A stretch of DNA of 64,000 bases from Vibrio sp. NTOU-M3 (GTDB taxonomy: Bacteria > Pseudomonadota > Gammaproteobacteria > Enterobacterales > Vibrionaceae): NCBI RefSeq assembly GCF_040869035.1, contig NZ_CP162101.1, positions 1,116,001-1,180,000 on the forward strand, in the 5' to 3' direction. The position numbers and the translations under genes are program-made. Positions 53,045 through 61,437 of this stretch are shown here, one piece after another (the first letter of the stretch is position 1; every line of letters begins with the position of its first letter). The notes under the pieces were generated by a model. That model was not told the origin of the DNA. It saw only the letters and a list, made by a program, of their open reading frames with translations, and ran no database searches.

Positions 53045-53251
53045 ATGCCATTTATTGCTTTTGAATCAGGTCAGTTAACGGATGAAGTAAAAGAAAAGCT
53101 GATTGAAAAATTAACTGAAGTTTCAGTTGAAATAACGGGAATACCTAAAGAATTGTTCTTAGTCTGTATTCGAGAGCAGCCGGATAATAATATTGCGGTT
53201 GGTGGTAAAAGCGTGGAACAAATCAAAAAAGAGATAGCAGAACAAACATAA
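53045..53251 (+). CDS. 4-oxalocrotonate tautomerase family protein, copy 2 (cassette 57)
   Basis: 68 residues, identical to the product of 31224-31430 except S42C. The 25 bp before the ATG are also shared, but further upstream the IS30 element replaces the rest of the cassette 5' end. N-terminal catalytic proline is present. The stop is the TAA of attC 57. Confidence 0.85.
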   Translation: MPFIAFESGQLTDEVKEKLIEKLTEVSVEITGIPKELFLVCIREQPDNNIAVGGKSVEQIKKEIAEQT

Positions 53252-53371
53252 CAAAGCATTTAAGAGTGACTCACAACGCTTGGCGATCTCAGTTTAAACT
53301 TGTTTTTAGTGTTTAAGGTGCAATGGTTTAGGCTGGGTATTTAGCGTTGTTCGCACCTTAATGCGGCGTTA
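53249..53371 (+). repeat. attC 57
   Basis: 123 bp; common type, near-identical to attC 31. Confidence 0.95.
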
Positions 53372-53400
53372 TATGTTTCATCAATTTAGGAGTTATTTCA

Positions 53401-53817
53401 ATGTCTTATTCTAAGGCTAGTTGCCTCTGTCGTTCTGTGAAAATTACGGCAGAAAACATCAATCCTAAGTTTACAGTTTGTCATTGTCAGTCATGTCGAA
53501 CTTGGGGTGGTGCTCCATTTTTTGCGGTGAAATGTGGAACTCAAGTGAGAGTAGAAGGGGAAGATAAAGTAAAAATGTACAAGTCTTCCTCGTGGGCTTC
53601 TCGAGGTTTTTGCACAGAGTGCGGAACTCATTTGTTCTATAAATTTAAAGAAACAGGTGAGTACAATATGCCAGTAGGCTTGTTTCCAAATCTAGAAGGA
53701 TTGGAAATGGACATGCAATATTTTAGCGATATGCGGCCAAGTTATTACTGCTTTGCTAATGAGACCAAAGAAATGACTACTGAAGAAATCATGGCCTACT
53801 TTGCGGATAAAGTGTAA
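53401..53817 (+). CDS. GFA domain zinc protein (cassette 58)
   Basis: 138 residues. Zinc-ligand pattern SCLC, CHCQSC and FCTECGTHLF, then YNMPVGLFPN, typical of GFA-like proteins, with a different sequence from the one at 38733. It is the last cassette with a good attC 5' half. Confidence 0.85.
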   Translation: MSYSKASCLCRSVKITAENINPKFTVCHCQSCRTWGGAPFFAVKCGTQVRVEGEDKVKMYKSSSWASRGFCTECGTHLFYKFKETGEYNMPVGLFPNLEGLEMDMQYFSDMRPSYYCFANETKEMTTEEIMAYFADKV

Positions 53818-53826
53818 CCAAACATA

Positions 53827-53936
53827 TAACAAGGCATTTATGAGTGACTCACAATGCTTGGCGATCTCAGTTTAAATTAGGTTTCAGTGTTTAAGGTGCA
53901 GTGTTTTAGTTTAGGTGTTTAGCGTTGTTCGCACCC
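53827..53936 (+). repeat. attC 58, truncated
   Basis: About 110 bp of a common-type attC that stops at GTTCGCACC; the last arm and GTTA are missing and a foreign gene fragment begins at once. Confidence 0.85.
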
Positions 53937-53937
53937 T

Positions 53938-54150
53938 TGGTCTATATCTGACGCTCCTGAGGAGTACATTCAAAAAATGCTACCAGCTATTGTTGGTGTT
54001 GAAATAAAAGTTAGTTCTCTCGAAGGGCAATGGAAGCTTAGTCAAAATCAGCCAGAGAAGAATCAACAGGGTGTTATAAATGGTTTATCAATACTAAATG
54101 ACTCAACTTCCCTCGCCGTAGCATCAATGGTACGAGAACAAATAGAGTAA
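53938..54150 (+). pseudogene. 3' fragment of a PaiB-like FMN-binding regulator
   Basis: 70 codons reading WSISDAPEEYIQKMLPAIVG, then EGQWKLSQNQPEKNQQGVI, the C-terminal part of PaiB-like (FMN-binding negative transcriptional regulator) proteins. The N-terminal two-thirds are absent, replaced by the truncated attC 58. It probably belonged to a former cassette, since a decayed attC follows. Confidence 0.75.
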
Positions 54151-54157
54151 GTATGTG

Positions 54158-54256
54158 ACAACGCACTTTGAGTGACTCACAACATTTGGTGATTTCAGTT
54201 TTTAAGGTGCGGTGGTTTAAGCTAGGGTGGAGCATTGCTCAGACCTTAATGTGTTA
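54158..54256 (+). repeat. Decayed attC after the paiB fragment
   Basis: Matches common attC in pieces (TTTGAGTGACTCACAAC, AAGGTGCGGTGGTTTAAG, CCTTAATG then GTTATG) with small deletions. Confidence 0.75.
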
Positions 54257-54293
54257 TGTAATGGTCACTTTTTATAGTAATGGAAATGAATAA

Positions 54294-54962
54294 ATGAGAA
54301 TGAAATCTACTCTTCTTGTAGGATTTAGCACAATAATTGTTGGTTGTGGTGGTGGAGACGGTGGCGCTATTGATTCAACTAGCTCTGAAATAGATGCATC
54401 CAGTTGTTTTGGTACTCAGCTATTTGAACCGGGTACTAGGTATACAGCTACAACTAGGAAAAACAATATTGATTCAGTACAAAATACTTTAGTCAAAAGT
54501 GCTCAGTTTCAAGGGCAGGATGTTATTGAACAATATAATGAAGATACAGGTGACAGTTTGTATTTAACTGTAGATGCAGCCAATAAGTCTTACTTTATAG
54601 TTGGTGGCACGGATGCAAACCAAGAGTGGTATTATTCACCGCCGTCTAAAGTAGCTTTTGATTTGAAATTAGGTGAGACAGATAGTGGCACACATACGAT
54701 GATTTCAGGAACGGATCAGTTTGTTTACGATGAATCAAACAAGTTTGTCGGCATGGAAGTAATTACAATTGCTGCAGGGACATTTGATACATGCAAGTTT
54801 GAACACAATTCAGCCGTGACATTGCCTTCAGGAGAAAAAAAGTCAATTAGTTCAGAAAGGTGGGTTTTGTCTGGGTATAGTATAGCAATTAAAATTGTAG
54901 CAGGTGGTAATACAACTGAACTTGTTTCAGGGAGCATAAATGGCGACCCGATATCAAACTAA
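54294..54962 (+). CDS. Putative lipoprotein (former cassette gene)
   Basis: 222 residues. Short signal with lipobox IIVGC (Cys 18) and a glycine-rich linker, then a beta-rich extracytoplasmic domain (LFEPGTRYTATT, AFDLKLGETDSGTHTM). Not recognised. It lies between two decayed attC copies, so it was once a cassette and is now fixed. Confidence 0.65.
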   Translation: MRMKSTLLVGFSTIIVGCGGGDGGAIDSTSSEIDASSCFGTQLFEPGTRYTATTRKNNIDSVQNTLVKSAQFQGQDVIEQYNEDTGDSLYLTVDAANKSYFIVGGTDANQEWYYSPPSKVAFDLKLGETDSGTHTMISGTDQFVYDESNKFVGMEVITIAAGTFDTCKFEHNSAVTLPSGEKKSISSERWVLSGYSIAIKIVAGGNTTELVSGSINGDPISN

Positions 54963-54971
54963 TACGTAGAA

Positions 54972-55030
54972 AAGCATTTAAGAGAGAGTCAAAACTTCAG
55001 TTTAAGCCTGTTTATAGTGTGTTAGGCGAG
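54972..55030 (+). repeat. Decayed attC at the right border
   Basis: AAAAGCATTTAAGAG, then GAGTCAAAACTTCAGTTTAAGC and TAGTGTGTTAGGCG resemble the first half of a common attC. The end is lost. Last trace of the array. Confidence 0.6.
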
Positions 55031-55107
55031 AGGTATCAATCTCCTAAAGCTGCGTACGGTTTATTTTAATAGGCACCATAATCCCCAAAATATGAATAAG
55101 GAAGTTA

Positions 55108-55896
55108 ATGGAAATACTTCAAGGTGGTCGGGACAATTCAATTTTTCGTTCTGAAAATAAGGTCTACAGACCTCGTGGAAAATGGTCTGAAACGGTGCAT
55201 CGCTTACTGTTACATATTGCGGCGGAGGGTTTTACTTCAGCGCCTAAGCCGTATGGTTTTGATGATAATAACAATGAAATTCTTTCGTATGTTTGCGGTG
55301 ATGTTGTCAATTATCCACTGAAGGGCAATATTGCTACCACAGAGGCTCTCATTACTGCGGCTCAACTTTTACGCCGATATCATGATGCATCTAGTTCATT
55401 TCTTTCAAAAAATACGCTCGAAAAACTGGAGTGGATGCTGCCGCGTAAAGAAGCAGCGGAGGTGATATGTCATGGTGATTACGCGCCTTATAATGTCTCA
55501 TTGGTTGGTTCTCAGGTAGTAGGGAACATTGATTTTGATACCGCTCACCCTGCACCAAGAACTTGGGATATCGCTTATGTTCTATATTGTTGGGCTCCTT
55601 TTAAAACACATGAACATGATGCTATGGGTGATATAGCATCGCAGTCCTTGAGAGCAAAACAGTTTTGCGATGCGTATGGTTTAAGTCTTGGTGCTCGTAA
55701 ACCTCTGGTGATGGAGATGATAGAAAGAGTGCAAGCCTTGATCGATCATATGCACAATCAAGCAAACTTAGGTCATGAAGCTTTTATCCAGAATATTGAA
55801 GATGGCCACCATTTAGCATATATGGCAGATATTGAATATTTAGAGAGTAACGCTCAATACATTACAGAAATTTTGATGGCTGAAACGTGCATCTAG
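55108..55896 (+). CDS. Phosphotransferase (APH/choline-kinase-like) family protein
   Basis: 262 residues. Catalytic loop VICHGDYAPYNV (HGD...N) and the DFD motif GNIDFDTAHPAPRTWDIAY are intact, so it should bind ATP and phosphorylate a small molecule, possibly an aminoglycoside-like compound or a sugar alcohol. The N-terminal lobe begins GGRDNSIFRSENKVYRP. It lies just beyond the array. Confidence 0.8.
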   Translation: MEILQGGRDNSIFRSENKVYRPRGKWSETVHRLLLHIAAEGFTSAPKPYGFDDNNNEILSYVCGDVVNYPLKGNIATTEALITAAQLLRRYHDASSSFLSKNTLEKLEWMLPRKEAAEVICHGDYAPYNVSLVGSQVVGNIDFDTAHPAPRTWDIAYVLYCWAPFKTHEHDAMGDIASQSLRAKQFCDAYGLSLGARKPLVMEMIERVQALIDHMHNQANLGHEAFIQNIEDGHHLAYMADIEYLESNAQYITEILMAETCI

Positions 55897-55986
55897 TGCT
55901 TGATATTGTCCATTCAGGGACATGACTTGAATAGGAAGTAAGTAACTTTTAATGTGGACTTAAGCCGCAACTAATTTGGAGAATAT

Positions 55987-56397
55987 ATGACGGACCAAAT
56001 AAAAGATAGCTGCAAGTACCTAGGCAGTGAATATCCAATGCCTGTTTGTTTGAGCTTTCCTGTTGATGGCGTCAAGATTGAAGAGTTAAGCAATGCAGAG
56101 CTTGCAGATTATGACACTCAAGGAGTCTATCTTTCAACAGCTTGCTGGCGCAATTATGTAGCAACATGGGAGATTCGAGATAACCAACTGTTTCTAGTCC
56201 AAATTGAAGGAAAGTATCGGCTAGTTAATGAGAAGCCTATTGTGGCGAACTGGTTTACAGGAGAGTTTGAATTACCCCAAGGAGACTTGGTTGACTGCAA
56301 TATAGAGTTAGGTTTTCAGCTTAAATATACAAAAGCGGTCACCTTGCATTTCGTTTCTGGGGTATTAGTCGAAAGTATTGTGAGAGACATCGATTAA
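55987..56397 (+). CDS. Hypothetical protein
   Basis: 136 residues, soluble, not recognised. Strand-rich with ACWRNYVATWEIRDNQLFLV and a cysteine near each end. A TTGGAGAA sequence precedes the ATG. It resembles cassette-type proteins in size, but no attC is visible after it. Confidence 0.6.
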   Translation: MTDQIKDSCKYLGSEYPMPVCLSFPVDGVKIEELSNAELADYDTQGVYLSTACWRNYVATWEIRDNQLFLVQIEGKYRLVNEKPIVANWFTGEFELPQGDLVDCNIELGFQLKYTKAVTLHFVSGVLVESIVRDID

Positions 56398-56508
56398 CTT
56401 TATCACCTGCAGCTAGGTTTGGAATGACGTATTATCTGATTTGATAGTTGAGCTCGCGTTTTCAGTAGCCTAAAATAGGCGTTCAAAATCAAATGTTAGG
56501 TCATAAAA

Positions 56509-56760
56509 ATGAGCGACAATAATATGTCAAAACCAGAACTGCCAGATCACTTAGCTGGTAACCCACGTAGTCCACATTACGTAGAGGAGTGTTTTGCGCA
56601 CCCAATTGGTATTCGTTTAAACGGTAAAGAGCGTACAGACGTTGAAGAATACTGCATTAGTGAAGGTTGGGTGAAAATCGCTTCGCCAAAAGCAAAAGAC
56701 CGTTGGGGTCAACCAATGCTGATTAAGCTTAAAGGTGAAGTGGAAGCTTTCTATAAGTAA
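56509..56760 (+). CDS. DUF3297 family protein
   Basis: 83 residues. The sequence PELPDHLAGNPRSPHYVEEC (part), IGIRLNGKERTDVEEYC and GWVKIASPKAKDRWGQP fits DUF3297, a conserved small proteobacterial protein of unknown role. An inner Met at codon 6 is an alternative start. Confidence 0.8.
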   Translation: MSDNNMSKPELPDHLAGNPRSPHYVEECFAHPIGIRLNGKERTDVEEYCISEGWVKIASPKAKDRWGQPMLIKLKGEVEAFYK

Positions 56761-56966
56761 AGTTTGAACCTGATATCTTAAATGGAGGGTCTGCGGTGCT
56801 GACTCTCCACTCTGCCTTGCTTATACAACCCTATGAGCAAGTCAAGGGAAGCTGAATACCCAACGGATGGCAATTTGCCTTCGCGTTGGGTTTCTTGTTT
56901 ATAGCGCTGTCAATTTTACACGCTGTACAAGCTACCTTACTAAAATGCGAATACAAGGACAGTACG

Positions 56967-57557
56967 ATGTGGTTACAAGAAGTTGAGCTTGAATCTGAGA
57001 CAATAAGGTTGATACCGATGCGTGCTGAACATGCGTCAGCGTTGGTTAAAGCCGCATCAGACGGAGAACTATGGAACCTATGGTATACATCGGTTCCAAA
57101 TGCAGAGAATGTTGAAAAGTACATTTCAGTTGCGCTTGAACAACAATCTCTTGGCTCGTCTCTACCATTCGTTGTGGTAGATAAAATGAGTGGAGACATC
57201 ATTGGATCAACACGTTTTTGCAACGCGGACCCAGTGCACCATCGAGTGGAAATTGGTTATACGTGGTACAGCAAAAGGTACCAGAAAACATCGTGTAATA
57301 GTGAGTGTAAATATCTGCTCTTGACCCATGCTTTTGAAACCCTAAGCGCGATTGCGGTAGAACTCCGTACAAATTGGCATAACCACCCATCAAGAGCTGC
57401 AATTAGTCGATTAGGCGCTAAACAAGATGGCGTATTACGAAATCATCAAAAGCTTCCCAATGGAGGATATCGAGATACCGTTGTTTTTTCGATTATCAAT
57501 ACTGAGTGGTTGTCTGTTAAAACAAACTTAGAATATAAACTTAAGAAATATGGTTAA
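56967..57557 (+). CDS. GNAT acetyltransferase, RimL/Acetyltransf_3-like
   Basis: 196 residues. N-terminal LESETIRLIPMRAEHASALV and C-terminal LRTNWHNHPSRAAISRLGA..DGVLRNHQ match the Acetyltransf_3 type. The acetyl-CoA loop is atypical (KRYQKTSCNSECKYLL), lacking the usual glycines, as in some relatives. The ATG at 56967 is preferred to a longer in-frame extension. Confidence 0.8.
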   Translation: MWLQEVELESETIRLIPMRAEHASALVKAASDGELWNLWYTSVPNAENVEKYISVALEQQSLGSSLPFVVVDKMSGDIIGSTRFCNADPVHHRVEIGYTWYSKRYQKTSCNSECKYLLLTHAFETLSAIAVELRTNWHNHPSRAAISRLGAKQDGVLRNHQKLPNGGYRDTVVFSIINTEWLSVKTNLEYKLKKYG

Positions 57558-57822
57558 CTGACAATCTAAAATAGGAACTCCTCTAAGATAAGATACTTTA
57601 ATGTTCCGGTTAAAATGGACCGCTTTGGCTATTGCTTCGAAACAACTTAAAGATGAGCCCTCGCATTTTTGGGTATGGCCATTATGTTGTTTCAATATGA
57701 GCATTAAAGCCTGCCAGTAAACTCGTTAAAATATGAGACTAATGGGACAATCTGCTCGATTGTGCGTGCGTGAACTATTACTATGAAGCTAGCATTAAAT
57801 CTCAACATATAAATGGTAGCTT

Positions 57823-58152
57823 ATGTCTTCCCCTCCTTGTCCAAATTGTCAATCTGAGTACGTATATCAAGATCAAAATCACCTCGTATGTCCTGAATGT
57901 GCTTATGAGTGGGATCCTTCCGTTGTTGAAGAACAAATTAGTGTTAAAGATGCAAATGGCACTGCGCTCGCTGAAGGTGACAAAGTCACTTTGGCGAAAG
58001 ACCTTAAAGTGAAAGGCAGTTCTCTTGTTTTAAAAATTGGTACCAAAGCTATCGTAAGACGGATTGTTGATGGCAAAGATCATCAATTGGATTGCAAAGT
58101 GGATGGTGCAGGAGAGATGATGGTCACTGCAAAGTTTGTCAAGAAAGCATAA
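57823..58152 (+). CDS. yjdM: PhnA/YjdM zinc-ribbon protein
   Basis: 109 residues. N-terminal zinc ribbon CPNCQSEY....LVCPECAYEW and the C-terminal PhnA domain DANGTALAEGDKVTLAKDLKVKG (in part) identify it. Despite the old name PhnA, it is not shown to act in phosphonate breakdown. Confidence 0.9.
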   Translation: MSSPPCPNCQSEYVYQDQNHLVCPECAYEWDPSVVEEQISVKDANGTALAEGDKVTLAKDLKVKGSSLVLKIGTKAIVRRIVDGKDHQLDCKVDGAGEMMVTAKFVKKA

Positions 58153-58214
58153 GCCTCAATGCTTTAATCCCTTTTAATAAGACCACAGCGTATTAATCGA
58201 ATAGGAATTTGTAT

Positions 58215-58658
58215 ATGGAAATTAAAAAAGTAACGTCTCTGGATGTGGAGTTACTAGCGCTTCTTTTTGACGCGTATAGAGTGTTCTATGAACAGGAAAG
58301 TGATCTGGCATCGGCAAGAAAGTATATTGAAGAAAGGTTAACCAACAATGAATCAATTATATTCATGGCAAAAAATTGCCAAGAGGAAGTGATTGGTTTT
58401 ACCCAGCTTTATCCGAGCTTCTCTTCAATTTCTCTACAACGAACATGGATCTTGAACGACTTATATGTGCTAGAAAGTGAACGTGGTAACGGCGTTGGTA
58501 GAATGCTGATACAAGCAGCGACGGATTTTGCGCGAGGCACAGGTGCGAAAGGGCTTTCATTAGAGACAGCTCATGATAACTATAATGCTCAAGGGCTTTA
58601 TGAGTCACAGGGCTTTGTAAGAGATTCTGAATTCTATAGTTATTTCTTAACATTATGA
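58215..58658 (+). CDS. GNAT acetyltransferase
   Basis: 147 residues. Acetyl-CoA loop ESERGNGVGRMLI near residue 93 and SLETAHDNYNAQGLYESQGF near the end are intact. Resembles the common Acetyltransf_1 proteins acting on small amines. AGGAA precedes the ATG at 58215; a TTG two codons upstream is unlikely. Confidence 0.85.
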   Translation: MEIKKVTSLDVELLALLFDAYRVFYEQESDLASARKYIEERLTNNESIIFMAKNCQEEVIGFTQLYPSFSSISLQRTWILNDLYVLESERGNGVGRMLIQAATDFARGTGAKGLSLETAHDNYNAQGLYESQGFVRDSEFYSYFLTL

Positions 58659-58775
58659 TCATTCCTCAGTTCATGATATGGATATACAACGCATTTATCC
58701 CTAACCCATAAATAGATGGGTAACCTAGCCTCTCTATTCGCCTATCCAGCAAAGCTTTATGAAAAGGAGTGTTTA

Positions 58776-59414
58776 ATGACGCGTTATTTAGTATTGGCTT
58801 TTACATTGCTTAGCGGTACCTGTTTGGCTGAGCCTCAGCAAGAAAGCGCAAAAGTGCTCGCTGAAGCATTTGGTGACCTTGATAAAGATGGTAAAGGAGA
58901 AAAAGTCATTGTGATTGATAACGGGTTATCGACAGACATGGGGACGGCTAGGAGTATCTTGATCTACAAACAGATGCCACAGGGTTGGAAACTGTGGCAT
59001 ACAAATGATTCTGCTGTACTACCGAGCTTGCATGGTGGAATGATGGGAGACCCATTTTCTGGAATTGATGTAGAAAGAGGGGCATTAGTCATCCGTCATT
59101 TTGGTGGCAGCAACCAAAAATGGAGCTATGTGCACCGTTTCCGTTATTCGAATAAGCTGAGTGATTGGCAGCTGATCGGTGCAACGGTCGAGTATGGCCT
59201 CATTGAGTGCGATTACACTCGCTTTGATGTTAACGTTTCGACCGGGAAAGCCATCTATCAAACGATTAATAATGCATGTTATGAGGGAGAACAAAAATCG
59301 AAAGAAACTCACGATCTTAATGTTCATTTTAATTCTACGATGTTAATGGACAACTTCTATCCAGGAGAGAATGAGTTGTTATTACCAACAATAAATCAAA
59401 CCATTTATTACTAG
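58776..59414 (+). CDS. Secreted hypothetical protein
   Basis: 212 residues. Signal peptide ending CLA before EPQQESA; FGDLDKDGKGEKVIVID is an FG-GAP/calcium-loop-like segment, followed by strands. Two cysteines lie in the C-terminal half. Likely periplasmic. AAAGGAG precedes the ATG at 58776. Confidence 0.65.
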   Translation: MTRYLVLAFTLLSGTCLAEPQQESAKVLAEAFGDLDKDGKGEKVIVIDNGLSTDMGTARSILIYKQMPQGWKLWHTNDSAVLPSLHGGMMGDPFSGIDVERGALVIRHFGGSNQKWSYVHRFRYSNKLSDWQLIGATVEYGLIECDYTRFDVNVSTGKAIYQTINNACYEGEQKSKETHDLNVHFNSTMLMDNFYPGENELLLPTINQTIYY

Positions 59415-59436
59415 GCACATCAATTAAGGAGCTAGG

Positions 59437-59865
59437 ATGAAGTACAAAGGGATATTGGTATTTATCGCATTTGGTTTATTTGTTGTCATAGGAAGTAAAC
59501 AGAATTGGTTTGGTAGTAGCGATCCTCAATCTTTCCCCAAGCTTCCAGCACACCCTGATTTTGTTATCTCGAAGAAGTACGACGGCCAATGGGAAGGAAG
59601 ACGTATAAATGTCACTAATAACAATATGTGTGAGCGTACCACGATTACTGGCAAGATTGAGCAGGGCAAAGCATCACTTCTATTGACCTATAACGGAACA
59701 GCACTTCAAGGGTGGGTATCGGAGTCTGGAGAGCTCGTCTTATATGCGAATCATCGTCAATGGGATTATCGCTTCTCAGCGAATGGAACCCCGAACAAAT
59801 TAGAAGGGAAATGGCACCTCACCAATGGGCCGTGTCGCGGTACATGGTTTATTAAAAAAATCTAG
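59437..59865 (+). CDS. Membrane-anchored or exported hypothetical protein
   Basis: 142 residues. One N-terminal hydrophobic helix (about 5-20), then a beta-rich domain with YDGQWEGRRINV and KWHLTNGPCRGTWF; two cysteines may pair. Starts 22 bp after the preceding gene with AAGGAGC upstream, so the two may be co-transcribed. Confidence 0.65.
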   Translation: MKYKGILVFIAFGLFVVIGSKQNWFGSSDPQSFPKLPAHPDFVISKKYDGQWEGRRINVTNNNMCERTTITGKIEQGKASLLLTYNGTALQGWVSESGELVLYANHRQWDYRFSANGTPNKLEGKWHLTNGPCRGTWFIKKI

Positions 59866-59992
59866 AACTCTCGGCTGGCATGGTTTAACAAGCTTTATGA
59901 CGGTTTTGCATCGAATGAGTGGATGCTACTGACAAATTCTGTCACTTACATCAAGTATAAAAAGTTGAATCTAACTTGGATGGGATAAAGAA

Positions 59993-60211
59993 GTGCGTTT
60001 GATTTTAAGAGAGAAAATGATTGAAGTCTGTGAGGCTAAGATCGCGAAGAAAGGACAAAATGTAGGTGTTTCCTTCTATGCTTTTTTTCGCAACAAGAAT
60101 GATACTCCTGAGCTACTCATGGAGGCTGCCACATGGTGGATTCAAACTCACAGGTTAGATCATTTCGAACCAGCAACAAAAATTCTCGAATTAATTAACA
60201 GCGAATGTTAA
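59993..60211 (+). CDS. DUF6500-like small protein
   Basis: 72 residues, MIEVCEAKIAKKGQNVGVSF and ELLMEAATWWIQTH. I recall this as DUF6500, of unknown role. The start is GTG; an inner ATG at codon 9 also occurs. Confidence 0.6.
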   Translation: MRLILREKMIEVCEAKIAKKGQNVGVSFYAFFRNKNDTPELLMEAATWWIQTHRLDHFEPATKILELINSEC

Positions 60212-60468
60212 TCGTTTGCATATGATAAATGGGTGCCACACAGTGCCTTGCCGATTTGTTATTTTTAAACTGCGCATAGATATTTGCTGTTCTTATAAAC
60301 CAAAACAGTATTCTATGCTGTCCTTATCATAGGAAATAACACTTTTTTCTGTTTTGTCTGAGTAGTGTCAATTTTTATCGATATGCATATATTCGCATTT
60401 CTGTTGCTACTTTGTAGAGCTCGTTTGCCTTATTGTTACGTTAGAATTGATAATGAGGTAACACCCCA

Positions 60469-61332
60469 ATGCGTTGGCGTAATTCTGAACAAAGTAACAA
60501 TATTGACGACCGTAGAGGGCAAAGTCCGGTAAGTGCAGGTGTACCTGCTGCTGGCTTAATTCGGCTACTGCCGTTTTTAATGAGAAGTAAAGTTGGGCGA
60601 ATCGTTTTGCTTGCTGGTGGCGCATTAATGGCGTACCAACATCTTACTGGAGGAGCATTGCCGGGCATGTCTCCACTAGCAAATGAGTCGACAATTGTTG
60701 AAAATGATGAGAATAAACAATTCGTGTCTGCTATCTTGGCAACGACAGAACAGGTTTGGAAATCGAAACTAGGCCCAAACTACCAAGAGCCGACTCTTGT
60801 GTTATACAACGGCATGACACAAACAGGGTGTGGGTTAGGTAAGGCGCAAACAGGGCCTTTTTATTGTCCTGCAGACAGCAAGGTTTATCTAGATCTCAGC
60901 TTCATGGATGAGCTTAAAAAGCTTGGTGCTCCGGGGGACTTTGCGTTTGCTTACGTGATAGCGCATGAAGTTGGTCACCATGTGCAGAATCAGGTTGGTA
61001 CGAGCTCTGAAGTCCATCAATTGCAGCAACGCTCAAATCGAGTGGAAGCGAATAAACTGAGCGTGATGTTAGAGCTGCAGGCGGATTGCTATGCAGGGGT
61101 ATGGGGACATGAAGTTGATCAGAAAATGGACATGTTAGACATTGGTGATCTAGAAGAAGGTCTCCGTGCTGCAAATTCTGTTGGAGATGATCATCTGCAG
61201 AAAATGGCTGGACGTGCTGTTCAACCTGATGCTTTTACTCATGGTACCTCGGCTCAACGAATCGAATGGTTTAAACGAGGATTTGAGTCAGGTGATATGA
61301 AGGTTTGTGATACGTTCAATAGCCTAAGTTAA
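60469..61332 (+). CDS. ypfJ: YpfJ-type neutral zinc metallopeptidase
   Basis: 287 residues. One N-terminal membrane helix (about 45-60) and the zinc motif HEVGHH near residue 165, then LELQADCYAGVW supplying a further ligand. The family (KPN_02809/YpfJ) consists of envelope-associated proteins of uncertain substrate. A strong terminator follows at 61341. Confidence 0.9.
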   Translation: MRWRNSEQSNNIDDRRGQSPVSAGVPAAGLIRLLPFLMRSKVGRIVLLAGGALMAYQHLTGGALPGMSPLANESTIVENDENKQFVSAILATTEQVWKSKLGPNYQEPTLVLYNGMTQTGCGLGKAQTGPFYCPADSKVYLDLSFMDELKKLGAPGDFAFAYVIAHEVGHHVQNQVGTSSEVHQLQQRSNRVEANKLSVMLELQADCYAGVWGHEVDQKMDMLDIGDLEEGLRAANSVGDDHLQKMAGRAVQPDAFTHGTSAQRIEWFKRGFESGDMKVCDTFNSLS

Positions 61333-61340
61333 GACGAATA

Positions 61341-61369
61341 AAAACGCGATGGCAGCATCGCGTTTTTTT
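61341..61369 (+). terminator. Terminator of ypfJ
   Basis: AACGCGATG and CATCGCGTT form a perfect 9-bp stem with loop GCAG, followed by seven T. Confidence 0.95.
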
Positions 61370-61393
61370 AGATTTAAAGTTTCCAGCGCATAA

Positions 61394-61419
61394 AAAAGGC
61401 CACCGCATGGTGGCCTTTT
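61394..61419 (-). terminator. Terminator of deaD
   Basis: AAAAGGCCACC and GGTGGCCTTTT form a perfect 11-bp stem with loop GCAT, 19 bp past the deaD stop; symmetrical, so it works on both strands. Confidence 0.92.
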
Positions 61420-61437
61420 GCTGTTCTTTATAGAAGA

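Larger units (their letters stand above)
10922..55030 (+). mobile_element. Chromosomal integron cassette array (intI not in window)
   Basis: A run of gene-sized units each ended by an approximately 120-bp attC that starts TAAC and ends GTTA. In intact cassettes the first bases after GTTA are the reverse complement of the bases before the next TAAC, as expected for a circularisable cassette. All attC sites face the same way, so the integrase should lie to the left; it is absent from this window. Both borders hold decayed attC copies. Only the first tautomerase, one GNAT, the short attC and the ORF-less families are duplicated. Confidence 0.93.

Noticed and set aside
52739..53251. A 170-residue protein including the second tautomerase
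   Set aside because: The N-terminal part is antisense IS30 sequence; the real gene starts at the Met-Pro of 53045.
10922..53936. Regularly spaced repeats as a CRISPR array
   Set aside because: Units are about 120 bp, end in TAAC/GTTA core sites and enclose genes of very different length; they are attC sites. No cas genes are seen.
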